Source: Candidatus Gastranaerophilales bacterium
GTDB lineage: Bacteria > Cyanobacteriota > Vampirovibrionia > Gastranaerophilales > Gastranaerophilaceae
Reading direction: 5' to 3'
NCBI GenBank assembly: GCA_910586855.1
Contig: CAJUJH010000002.1
Location: 310,001 to 374,000 of the forward strand
Length of the DNA stretch: 64,000 bases
In this document: one piece after another, positions 43,802 through 52,112 of the stretch
How positions within the stretch are numbered: position 1 is the stretch's first letter
Layout: the number at the start of each line of letters is the position of its first letter
Program-made: the position numbers and the translations under genes
The notes under the pieces: generated by a model
The model's database searches: none
What the model was told of the DNA's origin: nothing
Seen by the model: the letters and a program-made list of their open reading frames with translations, nothing else

Positions 43802-44959
43802 ATGTTTATAGATATAAACTGTACACAAGAAAAAAAATATAACCAAAATGCTTTCGGAGATTATTTTGTCTCAAAAAGGCGCCCAGGAAGGCTTATAGCC
43901 GTTTTGTCCGATGGACTTGGCTCCGGTATTAAAGCAAATATTTTATCTTGTATGACAGCAACAATGCTTTTGAGGTTTATTGAAGCGCAAAGAAATATAA
44001 AAGCAGCTTGTGAAATTATTTTAAACTCACTTCCTGTTTGTCAGGTGCGCCAGATAAGCTACTCAACATTTTCTGCATTGGATTGTACTGATGATGGGGA
44101 TGTAAAGATTGTAGAAGAAGGGAATCCGCAGTTTATCTGGATGAAAAAGAATGGTGATATTGTGGAGCCTGAATGCAAAATTATAAATTCTAAGACCTTT
44201 TCTAACAGGCATATGAGAACTTATCATATTAAACTTGAGCTTGGGGATAGATTAATTTTTTGTTCCGATGGTGTAACGCAGGCAGGTCTTGGCGGAGATA
44301 ACCTTAAACTTGGTTTAAGGCGAAAGGGTTTAATAGATGTAATTAAAAAGAAAATGAAGCATCAGCCTGATATTTCAAGCAGAGAATTATCAAAATACAT
44401 TGTGGAATATGCTAAATATATTGATAAAAAGCAGGCAAAAGATGACATTTCAGCTTGTGTTGTACATTTTGCAAAGGTTAGAAAATTATGCGTATTTACA
44501 GGACCCCCTTATCATAATGAAAAGGATAGCGAGTATGCGAAAATTTTTGCCGAATTTGATGGCAAAAAAGCAATCTGCGGTGGTACAACTGCAAACCTTA
44601 TTTCAAGAGAATTAAACAGAGAAATAATAACAGAAAGCCCGTTCAACACGGGAAAATTGCCGGCATGTTCATCCATGGAAGGTGTAGATTTAATTACAGA
44701 AGGGATTTTGACCCTAAGTCTTACGTATGAATATTTAAAAGATGAAGAAAGTATTGATGAATTAAACGCGGCTGTTCGTTTAATGAATTTGCTTTTAGAT
44801 AATGATTACATTCTTTTTATGGTTGGAGCTCAATTAAATCAGGCACATTATGACCCAAATTTGCCCATTGAAATTGAAATCAGGAAAAATGTTATAAAGA
44901 AACTTAAAAAAGTTCTTGAAGAAAAATATACAAAAAGAGTAGAAATACAATATATGTAA
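43802..44959 (+). CDS. SpoIIE/RsbU-type PP2C protein phosphatase
   Basis: A 385-residue protein. The metal-binding aspartates are in VLSDGLGSG (near residue 39), IFCSDGVTQAG (near 157) and KDDISACVV (near 217). Only the first 225 residues are the phosphatase; the C-terminal 150 residues are a conserved appendage with a GTTANLISRELNR motif. PP2C phosphatases of this type dephosphorylate STAS proteins. A candidate target is the STAS protein at 13631, but that is inference. Coupled to the sensory hydrogenase, it likely relays its signal. Confidence 0.85.
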   Translation: MFIDINCTQEKKYNQNAFGDYFVSKRRPGRLIAVLSDGLGSGIKANILSCMTATMLLRFIEAQRNIKAACEIILNSLPVCQVRQISYSTFSALDCTDDGDVKIVEEGNPQFIWMKKNGDIVEPECKIINSKTFSNRHMRTYHIKLELGDRLIFCSDGVTQAGLGGDNLKLGLRRKGLIDVIKKKMKHQPDISSRELSKYIVEYAKYIDKKQAKDDISACVVHFAKVRKLCVFTGPPYHNEKDSEYAKIFAEFDGKKAICGGTTANLISRELNREIITESPFNTGKLPACSSMEGVDLITEGILTLSLTYEYLKDEESIDELNAAVRLMNLLLDNDYILFMVGAQLNQAHYDPNLPIEIEIRKNVIKKLKKVLEEKYTKRVEIQYM

Positions 44960-45008
44960 GAATAGACTTTTATGATTAAAAACTTTAATTTATTACAATT
45001 GCATATAT

Positions 45009-45037
45009 TTTACATACTTCCATATTTGTTCTATAAT
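45009..45037 (+). promoter_or_regulatory. Internal promoter for the second half of the hydrogenase cluster
   Basis: TTTACA (45009-45014), 17 bases, TATAAT (45032-45037), 43 bases before the ATG at 45081 with GAGGGTG between. This is the best sigma-70-like match in the cluster. Confidence 0.7.
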
Positions 45038-45080
45038 GTTAGAATAAATTGATATAAATTATTTAGTGAGGGTGTTTGAT

Positions 45081-45347
45081 ATGGAAAAAATACAAGTTGA
45101 GATTTGCATGGGCACAACCTGTTTTATTATGGGCGGAGAAAGCCTGCAGGAATTAGCCTCTATTCTCCAAAGAAAATACCCCGACAAAGTTGATACCAAA
45201 GGAATAGTATGCCACGGACTTTGCAATACAGACTGCCAGTATTCAAAAGCGCCTTATGTAAAGGTGGATGGAGAAGCTATAAGTGAAGCTACAGTGGAAA
45301 AAGTTCTTACAGTTATAGAAAGAAAACTAGGCAAAGATGAGTACTAA
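45081..45347 (+). CDS. Thioredoxin-like [2Fe-2S] ferredoxin (second copy)
   Basis: An 88-residue paralogue of the 41704 protein, starting at ATG 45081 after GAGGGTG. Cluster cysteines are in CMGTTC near residue 9 and in CHGLCNTDC near 46, with one extra cysteine compared with the first copy. It overlaps the next hydrogenase gene by 11 bases, so each of the two accessory hydrogenases has its own small ferredoxin. Confidence 0.82.
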   Translation: MEKIQVEICMGTTCFIMGGESLQELASILQRKYPDKVDTKGIVCHGLCNTDCQYSKAPYVKVDGEAISEATVEKVLTVIERKLGKDEY

Positions 45348-46821
45348 CGACAACCAAATTAAACATTTAAAAAGAGAAATATTAGTTAGAATTACAGAAG
45401 CTTTTTTAAGCGATAATTTTGAAGAAAATACAAGAAAAATACCTTATGTTATGCGTCCGAAAGGCTGTGAGGTAGATTTAAGGTGCTGTGTTTATAAAGA
45501 ACGTGCTGTTTTACGAGACAGAATTGTTGCAGGATTGGGTCACTCTATTGAAAATGACGATGAGTGCAAGCTTTTATCCGATTATGCAAAAGAGGCAACT
45601 GAAAGACAAAAACCGGATGAAGAGATTTTAACAGTACTGCAAGGTGCATGTAAAGGCTGTGTTCCAAGTTCTGTTTATGTAACAGATATGTGCCAAGGCT
45701 GTGTTGCAAGACCTTGCACAACCACTTGCAGATTTGGCGCAATTTCAATTATAAATGGCAAATCACACATTGATGCTTCTAAATGTAAAAATTGCGGTAT
45801 GTGTATAAACGCCTGTCCGTATGGTGCGATAGCTAAGATTATTGTTCCATGCGAAAGTGTTTGTCCTGTGGATGCAATTAAAAAAGACGAATCCGGTCAT
45901 GCAAGGATTGATTTTACAAAATGTATTGGCTGTGGAAAGTGTATAGCAGCTTGTCCTTTTGGTGCGATTCATGAAAAAAGCCAGATTATTGATGTTTTAT
46001 CAAGAATTAAAGAAGGCAAAAATGTAGTTGCTATGGTGGCACCTGCTATAGCAGGGCAATTCCCTTATCCTATGGCAAAAGTTAGAACCGCACTTTTGAA
46101 AATTGGTTTTTCTGATGTATTAGAGGTAGCACAAGGTGCTGATATTACAACTCTTACAGAAGCTGAAGATTTTAAAGAAAGAATGGCTGAAGATAAACCA
46201 TTTATGACAACCTCATGCTGTGCTGCTTATAACGAACTTGTAAAAAAACATATTCCTGAAATTAAGCCGTTTGTATCTGAAACCGGGACTCCTATGTACT
46301 ACACAGCTGAAATTGCAAAGAAAAAAGACCCAAACTGTGTAACGGTATTTATAAGCCCATGTTCAGCCAAAAGAAGAGAAGCATTGGATAATCCTAATGC
46401 TGATTATGTTATTAATTTTGATGAACTTGGCTCTATTCTTGTTGCTATGAAGATTGAGGTAAATAATTTGGAAGATACCGAATTTGAAGTTAAAAGTTCA
46501 AAGGAAGGCAGAAATTTTCCTCTTTCAGGAGGGGTTGCAGAAGCTGTAAAAAGCGCGCTTGAACTGAAGGGCGAGGATGTTGAAATTCATCCATGTCTTA
46601 TAAATGGGTTAAATAAACAAGCGATAAAAGAACTTAAAGGTTATGCAAAAACCGGAACCTGTCCGAATGGCAACTTAATTGAAGTTATGGCATGTATGGG
46701 CGGGTGTATTGGCGGCAATTCTGCGCTTAATGCACAAAGAAAGGCCCAAAAACAAGTAACCGACTACGCAAATGAGGGTGAGCCTGTCGTAAAAAAAGAG
46801 GACACTATAGAACAAAAATAG
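45337..46821 (+). CDS. [FeFe]-hydrogenase-type protein, group B-like
   Basis: A 494-residue protein. Residues about 105-215 hold ferredoxin motifs (CQGCVARPCTTTC, CKNCGMCINAC, CIGCGKCIAAC). The H-cluster motifs are TTSCCAAY (near 291; Ala replaces the Pro of TSCCP), SPCSAKRREA (near 343) and EVMACMGGCIGG (near 450). The phrase VSETGTPMYYTAEIAKK between them matches the group B hydrogenases of Clostridia, whose activity is poorly known. It could evolve H2 from ferredoxin. It is one of three catalytic-type hydrogenases in this cluster. Confidence 0.85.
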   Translation: MSTNDNQIKHLKREILVRITEAFLSDNFEENTRKIPYVMRPKGCEVDLRCCVYKERAVLRDRIVAGLGHSIENDDECKLLSDYAKEATERQKPDEEILTVLQGACKGCVPSSVYVTDMCQGCVARPCTTTCRFGAISIINGKSHIDASKCKNCGMCINACPYGAIAKIIVPCESVCPVDAIKKDESGHARIDFTKCIGCGKCIAACPFGAIHEKSQIIDVLSRIKEGKNVVAMVAPAIAGQFPYPMAKVRTALLKIGFSDVLEVAQGADITTLTEAEDFKERMAEDKPFMTTSCCAAYNELVKKHIPEIKPFVSETGTPMYYTAEIAKKKDPNCVTVFISPCSAKRREALDNPNADYVINFDELGSILVAMKIEVNNLEDTEFEVKSSKEGRNFPLSGGVAEAVKSALELKGEDVEIHPCLINGLNKQAIKELKGYAKTGTCPNGNLIEVMACMGGCIGGNSALNAQRKAQKQVTDYANEGEPVVKKEDTIEQK

Positions 46822-46861
46822 CCCTCATATATTGATTACAACTGAATAATAAGGAGAAAAG

Positions 46862-47371
46862 ATGACCACACCTTCCTGTAATGACTCAAGCGTGATAAGC
46901 GCCAATCTAGCTAAGGTTGATAAAATCCTTGAAAGGTTTGAATTTAAAAAATCTAACCTTATTGCCATACTCCAAGAAGTACAGGCGCACTTTAATTATC
47001 TCCCCGAGAACATTATGACCTATATAGGTACAAAAATGAATCTTTCCCCTGCCACTGTCTTTGGTGTTGCAACGTTTTACAGTCAATTTAGTTTAGAACC
47101 AAAAGGAAAATATGTTGTAAAAATCTGTGATGGTACAGCATGTCATGTTAGAGGTTCAATGCCTGTATATGATGCGGTTATGAACAGATTAAAGCTTGTA
47201 GATGGCAAGTTTACAACAGATGACGGTTTATTTTCCGTTGAAACCGTAAGCTGTCTTGGAGCATGCGGTTTAGCACCTGTATGTGTTATAAATGAAAAAA
47301 TTTACCCTAAAATGACACCTGATGCTATTTTAACCATCATAAACAATTTTGTTGCAGATGAAGGAGTGTAA
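46862..47371 (+). CDS. hydC: Bifurcating hydrogenase subunit HydC (NuoE-like)
   Basis: A 169-residue NuoE-family protein. The helical N-terminal part contains FGVATFYSQF, and the [2Fe-2S] ligands are CDGTACHVRG near residue 95 and CLGACGLAPVC near 138. It holds the thioredoxin-like cluster of HydABC. AAGGAG precedes the ATG, and the next gene begins two bases after its stop. Confidence 0.92.
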   Translation: MTTPSCNDSSVISANLAKVDKILERFEFKKSNLIAILQEVQAHFNYLPENIMTYIGTKMNLSPATVFGVATFYSQFSLEPKGKYVVKICDGTACHVRGSMPVYDAVMNRLKLVDGKFTTDDGLFSVETVSCLGACGLAPVCVINEKIYPKMTPDAILTIINNFVADEGV

Positions 47372-47372
47372 A

Positions 47373-49235
47373 ATGATTGAAAACAATGTGTTGTTAGATA
47401 TTGAATATTTAAAGAAAAAGGCAGTTGAAACAGTTGAAGCTGAGGGTCTTAGGGTTTTAATTTGTGCCGGAACCGGGTGTGTTGCTAATGGTTCATTGGA
47501 AATTATTGAAAAGTTTAAAGAAAGAGGAATTAATGTTGAACCTCTGGGTAAAGAAGATAAAATGACAGCTGTTCCAACAGGATGCCATGGCTTTTGTGAA
47601 CAGGGGGTTTTGGTTGTAATTCCAAAGTTGGATGTTACATATGTTAAGGTTAAACTTGATGATGTTGATGAAATTATAGAGAGTCATATAAAGGGTGGAA
47701 AGCCTGTTGAAAGACTTTTATATATTGACCCTGCAACAAAAAACCATGTATTTAAAAATGAAGATATTAAATTTTATGCAGGACAGACCCGTGTTTCGCT
47801 TGCAAACTGCGGTGAAATAAATCCTGAAGCTATTGAAGACACTCTTGCGGTGGATGGCTATCGCGCACTTTATAATGTCCTAAAAGAAAATGACCCCGAT
47901 AAAGTGGTAGATACAATTACAAAATCAGGTCTCAGAGGCAGAGGCGGCGGCGGTTTCCCTACCGGCAGAAAATGGATGTTTACCAAAATGGCGCAAGGGG
48001 ATAAAAAATACGTTGTCTGCAACGGTGATGAAGGCGACCCGGGCGCATTTATGGATAGGTCTGTTATGGAAGGCGACCCGCATAAATTATTGGAAGGTAT
48101 GGCAATTGCAGGTTTTGCAGTTGGTGCTGATGAAGCTTATATTTATGTTAGAGCTGAGTATCCGCTTGCAATCAAAAGGTTAAGAACTGCGATTAAAGAT
48201 GCTGAAAATGCCAGTCTTCTAGGCAAAAATATTATGGGTTCAGGTTTTAACTTTGATATTCATATTAAAGAAGGTGCTGGAGCTTTTGTTTGCGGTGAAG
48301 AGACTGCATTAATAGCTTCAATTGAGGGTGAAAGAGGTATGCCCCGTCCAAAACCGCCATTCCCTGCAAATAAAGGGCTTTTTGGAAAGCCAACTTTAAT
48401 AAATAATGTTGAGACCCTAGCGAATGTGCCTGTTATAATCTTGAAAGGCGCAGATTGGTTTTCTTCATTGGGTGCTGATACTTCAAAAGGTACAAAAACA
48501 TTTGCACTTACAGGTGAAGTAAATAATACAGGGTTGATTGAAGTTCCCATGGGGACAACATTAAGACAAATTGTATTTGAACTTGGCGGCGGAATCAGAA
48601 ACGGCAAGAAATTTAAAGCGGTTCAAATCGGAGGTCCTTCTGGAGGATGTCTAACGGAAGAACATCTTGATTTAACACTTGATTATGACAGCCTTATAAA
48701 AGCGGGTGCTATGGTTGGCTCCGGTGGTCTTGTGGTGATGAATGAGGATACTTGCATTGTTGAAGTTGCAAGGTTCTTTATGAATTTTACACAAAATGAA
48801 AGCTGCGGAAAATGTGTTCCATGCCGCGAAGGTACAAAAAATATGCTTAAGATATTAGAAAAAATTACCCGCGGGGAAGCTACTCTTGAAGACCTTGATT
48901 TACTTGAGGAATTAGCAGTAAGTGTTAAAGACGGTTCATTGTGCGGTCTTGGAAAAACTGCACCAAACCCTGTTTTATCAACGCTTAAATATTTCAGGGA
49001 TGAATATATAGCTCACATTGTGGATAAAAAATGTCCTGCAGGTGTTTGTACGGCACTGAAGGTTATTGAAATTGATAAGGAAAAATGCAAAGGATGTTCA
49101 AAATGCTCAAGAATTTGTCCTGTTGGTGCAATTTCAGGTGAGATCAAACAGCCTTTCTCTATTGATAAAGAAAAATGTATTAAATGCGGCGCTTGCTTAA
49201 AAGGATGTCCGTTTAATGCGATTGTTCAAAAATAA
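47373..49235 (+). CDS. hydB: Bifurcating hydrogenase subunit HydB (NuoF-like)
   Basis: A 620-residue protein starting at ATG 47373 with AAGGAG. An N-terminal [2Fe-2S] domain (CAGTGC, CHGFC) comes first. The NADH/FMN domain has GRGGGGFPTGRKW near 195 and GEETALIASIEG near 310. A [4Fe-4S] motif ESCGKCVPCREG is near 472, and two C-terminal ferredoxin motifs (CKGCSKCSRIC, CIKCGACLKGC) end the protein. This is the subunit where electrons from NADH and ferredoxin are thought to be split or merged. Confidence 0.94.
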   Translation: MIENNVLLDIEYLKKKAVETVEAEGLRVLICAGTGCVANGSLEIIEKFKERGINVEPLGKEDKMTAVPTGCHGFCEQGVLVVIPKLDVTYVKVKLDDVDEIIESHIKGGKPVERLLYIDPATKNHVFKNEDIKFYAGQTRVSLANCGEINPEAIEDTLAVDGYRALYNVLKENDPDKVVDTITKSGLRGRGGGGFPTGRKWMFTKMAQGDKKYVVCNGDEGDPGAFMDRSVMEGDPHKLLEGMAIAGFAVGADEAYIYVRAEYPLAIKRLRTAIKDAENASLLGKNIMGSGFNFDIHIKEGAGAFVCGEETALIASIEGERGMPRPKPPFPANKGLFGKPTLINNVETLANVPVIILKGADWFSSLGADTSKGTKTFALTGEVNNTGLIEVPMGTTLRQIVFELGGGIRNGKKFKAVQIGGPSGGCLTEEHLDLTLDYDSLIKAGAMVGSGGLVVMNEDTCIVEVARFFMNFTQNESCGKCVPCREGTKNMLKILEKITRGEATLEDLDLLEELAVSVKDGSLCGLGKTAPNPVLSTLKYFRDEYIAHIVDKKCPAGVCTALKVIEIDKEKCKGCSKCSRICPVGAISGEIKQPFSIDKEKCIKCGACLKGCPFNAIVQK

Positions 49236-49292
49236 CCCTTGCCTTAAAAATGGGCAAATAAGAAGGCTGTACTTTAAAATAAGGATTAAAAA

Positions 49293-51047
49293 ATGAACGA
49301 AGATAAAAAAACTTTATTTATAAACGGTAAAGAGGTTGAATTTACCAATGAAATCAATTTGCTTGAGGTTATGAGAAAAAACGGGTTTAATGTACCGACA
49401 TTTTGTTACCGCCCCGATTTAAAACCATTCGGCGCCTGCAGAATGTGTGTTGTTGAAATTGAAGGCAGAGGGATTCAAACAAGCTGCACTATGCCGCCTG
49501 AAATCGGGCTTAAAATTCAAACTAACACCGAAAGAACAAGAAGAATCAGAAAAACCGTTCTTGAATTGCTTTTAGCAAACCATGATAGAGAATGTACATC
49601 CTGTGATAAATCAGGAAACTGTGACCTGCAAAAATACGCAGAAGAATACGGTATAAGGCAGATTAGATACGCCAAGAAAAAAGAATTTGACGAGATTGAT
49701 GATTTTAACCCTTCAATTGTTCGTGACCCTAATAAGTGTATTCTTTGCGGGGCTTGTGTTCGGGCTTGTGAAGAATTTCAAGGTCATGCGGTTTTGGGTT
49801 TTGCAAACAGGGGCTCAAAAACCGTCGTGCAGCCTATGGCAGGCAAAAAACTTTGTGAAGTTGATTGCGTTTATTGCGGACAGTGTCAAGCAGTATGTCC
49901 AACAGGGGCTTTAACTATCAAATCAAGCGTAGAACGTGTTTGGGGTGAAATTACAAACAAAGATAAAAAGGTTGTTGCACAAATTGCTCCTGCTGTACGT
50001 GTGGCGATTGGTGAGATATTTAATCTTAAACCTGGGGAAAATTCAATAGGTAAAATCAACACTGCTCTTCGTGAAATTGGTTTTGATATGGTGTTTGATA
50101 CTAATTTTTCTGCTGATTTAACGATTATGGAAGAGGGAACTGAATTTTTAGAAAGATTGCAAAATAACGGTACACTTCCCATGTTTACATCCTGTTGTCC
50201 TGCATGGGTAAGGTATTTAGAGAATTTGCACCCTGATATGTTAAAACACTTATCTACCTGCAAGTCGCCGCAATCAATGCTATCTCCTGTTTTAAAGGAA
50301 GTATTGCCTTTGAAATTCCCTGAAATTACAAGAGAAAATCTTGTTGTGGTTTCAATTATGCCTTGTACAGCTAAAAAGGCGGAAGCTACCCGTTTTGAAT
50401 TTTCTAAAAATAATATTCTGGATACAGACCTTGTTTTAACCACAAAGGAACTTGGCCGTATGATAAAAGAGGCCGGAATTGATTTTGCAAAACTGGAACC
50501 AACCAAAGGCGATTCTCCGTTTGGTGAATACACAGGTGCTGGCACAATATTTGGTGCATCGGGCGGAGTTGCAGAAGCTGCTGTTAGAACCGCCTATGAG
50601 GTTGCAACAGGCAAGCCTTTAAGTGATGTTGATATTAAAGAACTAAGAGGTGTTCATAACAGATGCCGCGATGTTGAATTTGATATTAATGGCAGCAAGG
50701 TAGTTGTAAGGGTTGTTTCAACCTTAAAAGAGGCTGAAAAATCTATTCAAGAGATAAAAAACGGTACTGCGAAATTCCACTTGCTTGAAGTTATGGCATG
50801 TCCCGGCGGTTGCGTAAATGGCGGAGGACAGCCAAGAAGCTGTGATTCTTCTTTAATTAAAGAAAAACGTGCAGAAGGTTTATATAAAGAGGATAAAGAA
50901 CTTCCTTTAAGAAAATCTCATGAAAATCCTGAAATTAAAAAGCTTTATGCGGAATTTTTGGAAAAGCCTGGGTCTCATAAAGCACATGAATTACTGCATA
51001 CGACATATACCGACAGATTAAAAGGCAGCTATAAAGATTTTTCATAA
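49293..51047 (+). CDS. hydA: [FeFe]-hydrogenase catalytic subunit HydA (group A)
   Basis: A 584-residue catalytic subunit that makes or takes up H2. It has an N-terminal [2Fe-2S] domain (CRMCVVEIEG), the His-ligated cluster HDRECTSCDKSGNC near 95, two [4Fe-4S] sites, and canonical H-cluster motifs FTSCCPAW (near 300), MPCTAKKAEA (near 354) and EVMACPGGCVNGGGQP (near 497), plus a C-terminal small-subunit-like tail. With HydB and HydC it forms the NADH- and ferredoxin-dependent bifurcating enzyme. A strong terminator follows at 51062. Confidence 0.95.
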   Translation: MNEDKKTLFINGKEVEFTNEINLLEVMRKNGFNVPTFCYRPDLKPFGACRMCVVEIEGRGIQTSCTMPPEIGLKIQTNTERTRRIRKTVLELLLANHDRECTSCDKSGNCDLQKYAEEYGIRQIRYAKKKEFDEIDDFNPSIVRDPNKCILCGACVRACEEFQGHAVLGFANRGSKTVVQPMAGKKLCEVDCVYCGQCQAVCPTGALTIKSSVERVWGEITNKDKKVVAQIAPAVRVAIGEIFNLKPGENSIGKINTALREIGFDMVFDTNFSADLTIMEEGTEFLERLQNNGTLPMFTSCCPAWVRYLENLHPDMLKHLSTCKSPQSMLSPVLKEVLPLKFPEITRENLVVVSIMPCTAKKAEATRFEFSKNNILDTDLVLTTKELGRMIKEAGIDFAKLEPTKGDSPFGEYTGAGTIFGASGGVAEAAVRTAYEVATGKPLSDVDIKELRGVHNRCRDVEFDINGSKVVVRVVSTLKEAEKSIQEIKNGTAKFHLLEVMACPGGCVNGGGQPRSCDSSLIKEKRAEGLYKEDKELPLRKSHENPEIKKLYAEFLEKPGSHKAHELLHTTYTDRLKGSYKDFS

Positions 51048-51061
51048 AAGAAAAATGATTT

Positions 51062-51101
51062 AAAAGTGCCTCCTTGTGTTAAGATAAGGAGGCACTTTTT
51101 T
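51062..51101 (+). terminator. Terminator of the hydrogenase operon
   Basis: Perfect 12-base arms AAAAGTGCCTCC and GGAGGCACTTTT, a 14-base loop and TTTTTT at the end. Confidence 0.92.
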
Positions 51102-51115
51102 CAGGGAAAATTATT

Positions 51116-51598
51116 ATGTCAATCGAGGCGGTTAGAGAGTATTTTAGAAAATTTAATATGGAAGATAGGATTATAGAGCTGGCTGAATCAAGTGCTACGG
51201 TTGAACTTGCCGCCGCAGCTCTCGGGTGTGAGCCTGAAAGAATTGCAAAAACTTTATCATTTCATATGAATGACGGGGTGGTTTTAATTGTTGCTGCGGG
51301 GGATGTCAGGGTTGATAATAAAAAGTTTAAGGAAAAATTTCACACTAAAGCTAAAATGCTATCGTTTGAAGAGGCTGAAGACTTGATTGGGCATACAGTT
51401 GGTGGAATCTGTCCGTTTGGAGTAAAGGAGGGTGTCAAGATATATCTTGACAATTCTCTTAGGCGCTTTAAAACCGTATATCCTGCTGCAGGCAGCTCAA
51501 ACAGTGCAATAGAGCTTACTTTGGATGAACTTTATATATACTCAAATTGTATTGAGTGGGTGGATGTGTCTAAAGAAAAAGAAAACGCAGGGGGTTAA
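51116..51598 (+). CDS. YbaK/ProX-type aminoacyl-tRNA deacylase
   Basis: A 160-residue trans-editing protein of the YbaK/EbsC/ProX superfamily. The family core is visible: ERIAKTLSFHM with the conserved Lys, then IGHTVGGICPFGV near residue 90 and YPAAGSSNSAIELT near 122. Such proteins hydrolyse mischarged tRNAs, commonly Cys- or Ala-tRNA(Pro). CAGGGAAAA lies before the ATG. It stands alone after the hydrogenase terminator. Confidence 0.85.
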   Translation: MSIEAVREYFRKFNMEDRIIELAESSATVELAAAALGCEPERIAKTLSFHMNDGVVLIVAAGDVRVDNKKFKEKFHTKAKMLSFEEAEDLIGHTVGGICPFGVKEGVKIYLDNSLRRFKTVYPAAGSSNSAIELTLDELYIYSNCIEWVDVSKEKENAGG

Positions 51599-51625
51599 GA
51601 CTTGTTTTAGCTTGGATAAATAGCC

Positions 51626-51850
51626 TTATGATATTTTAAAAAATTCCACAATGTCGACATTTAAAATAACAGAGATTTTAGCCAGGGTTTTTAGGCTTGG
51701 ATTTCGTTTGCCTGCTTCAATTAAGTGTATATAATCACTGCTTTTTTCAATTTCTACCGCAAGTTGTACTTGTGTAAAACCGGCTGCTTTTCTGTATTTT
51801 GCAATATTTTTTCCGACCGGCTTTAATATTTCTATATAGTTATTTGTCAT
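51626..51850 (-). CDS. XRE-family HTH regulator, 74 residues
   Basis: A single helix-turn-helix domain: IAKYRKAAGFTQVQLAVEI, then HLIEAGKRNPSLKTLAKI, the usual Cro/C1 pattern, with no effector domain. It diverges from a 62-codon gene, and a 22-base palindrome lies between them. This is the arrangement of a small regulator controlling itself and its neighbour, as in toxin-antitoxin or restriction-control pairs. Confidence 0.85.
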   Translation of the reverse strand: MTNNYIEILKPVGKNIAKYRKAAGFTQVQLAVEIEKSSDYIHLIEAGKRNPSLKTLAKISVILNVDIVEFFKIS

Positions 51851-51885
51851 ATTTTAATCTTAGTGATAAACTGAAAAAAAGTCTC

Positions 51886-51907
51886 GAACAAATAGTACAA
51901 ATTGTTC
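51886..51907. promoter_or_regulatory. Palindromic operator between the XRE gene and the 51921 gene
   Basis: GAACAA and TTGTTC form outer arms of a 22-base site, with 9 of 11 positions in the half-sites matching. It ends three bases before the AGGAGG of the 51921 gene, so a bound regulator would block that gene most directly. Confidence 0.55.
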
Positions 51908-51920
51908 AAAGGAGGAAGCT

Positions 51921-52109
51921 ATGTGTAATGAAGTTGAATACAATAAGGTTATAAAAAAGCTGATTAGCATTGAAGATAAAATCGTAGATATTGATAAAAT
52001 TGCCAAAATGCTTGATATCTGGGTTAAAGATAATAATTATAAACTAATCCCAGCAATGAATATGCTCAATGGCAAAATAAAAGAAGCCCTAAAGGTTATT
52101 GAAAGATGA
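51921..52109 (+). CDS. Small charged helical protein, 62 residues
   Basis: A protein rich in Lys, Ile, Asp and Glu, predicted to be two helices (NKVIKKLISIEDKIVDIDKI; NMLNGKIKEALKVIER). A strong AAAGGAGG precedes the ATG. I do not recognise the family. Its divergence from the XRE gene and the operator upstream mark it as the regulated partner, either a small toxin/antitoxin or a regulatory peptide. Confidence 0.65.
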   Translation: MCNEVEYNKVIKKLISIEDKIVDIDKIAKMLDIWVKDNNYKLIPAMNMLNGKIKEALKVIER

Positions 52110-52112
52110 ACA

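Noticed and set aside
45009..45037. Sigma-54-type promoter for the hydrogenase genes
   Set aside because: No GG-N10-GC element is present upstream; the TTTACA/TATAAT pair explains transcription better.
49886..50545. 219-codon open frame on the minus strand opposite hydA
   Set aside because: It lies wholly within the conserved catalytic domain of HydA on the other strand, with no recognisable motif and no ribosome-binding site; a shadow frame.
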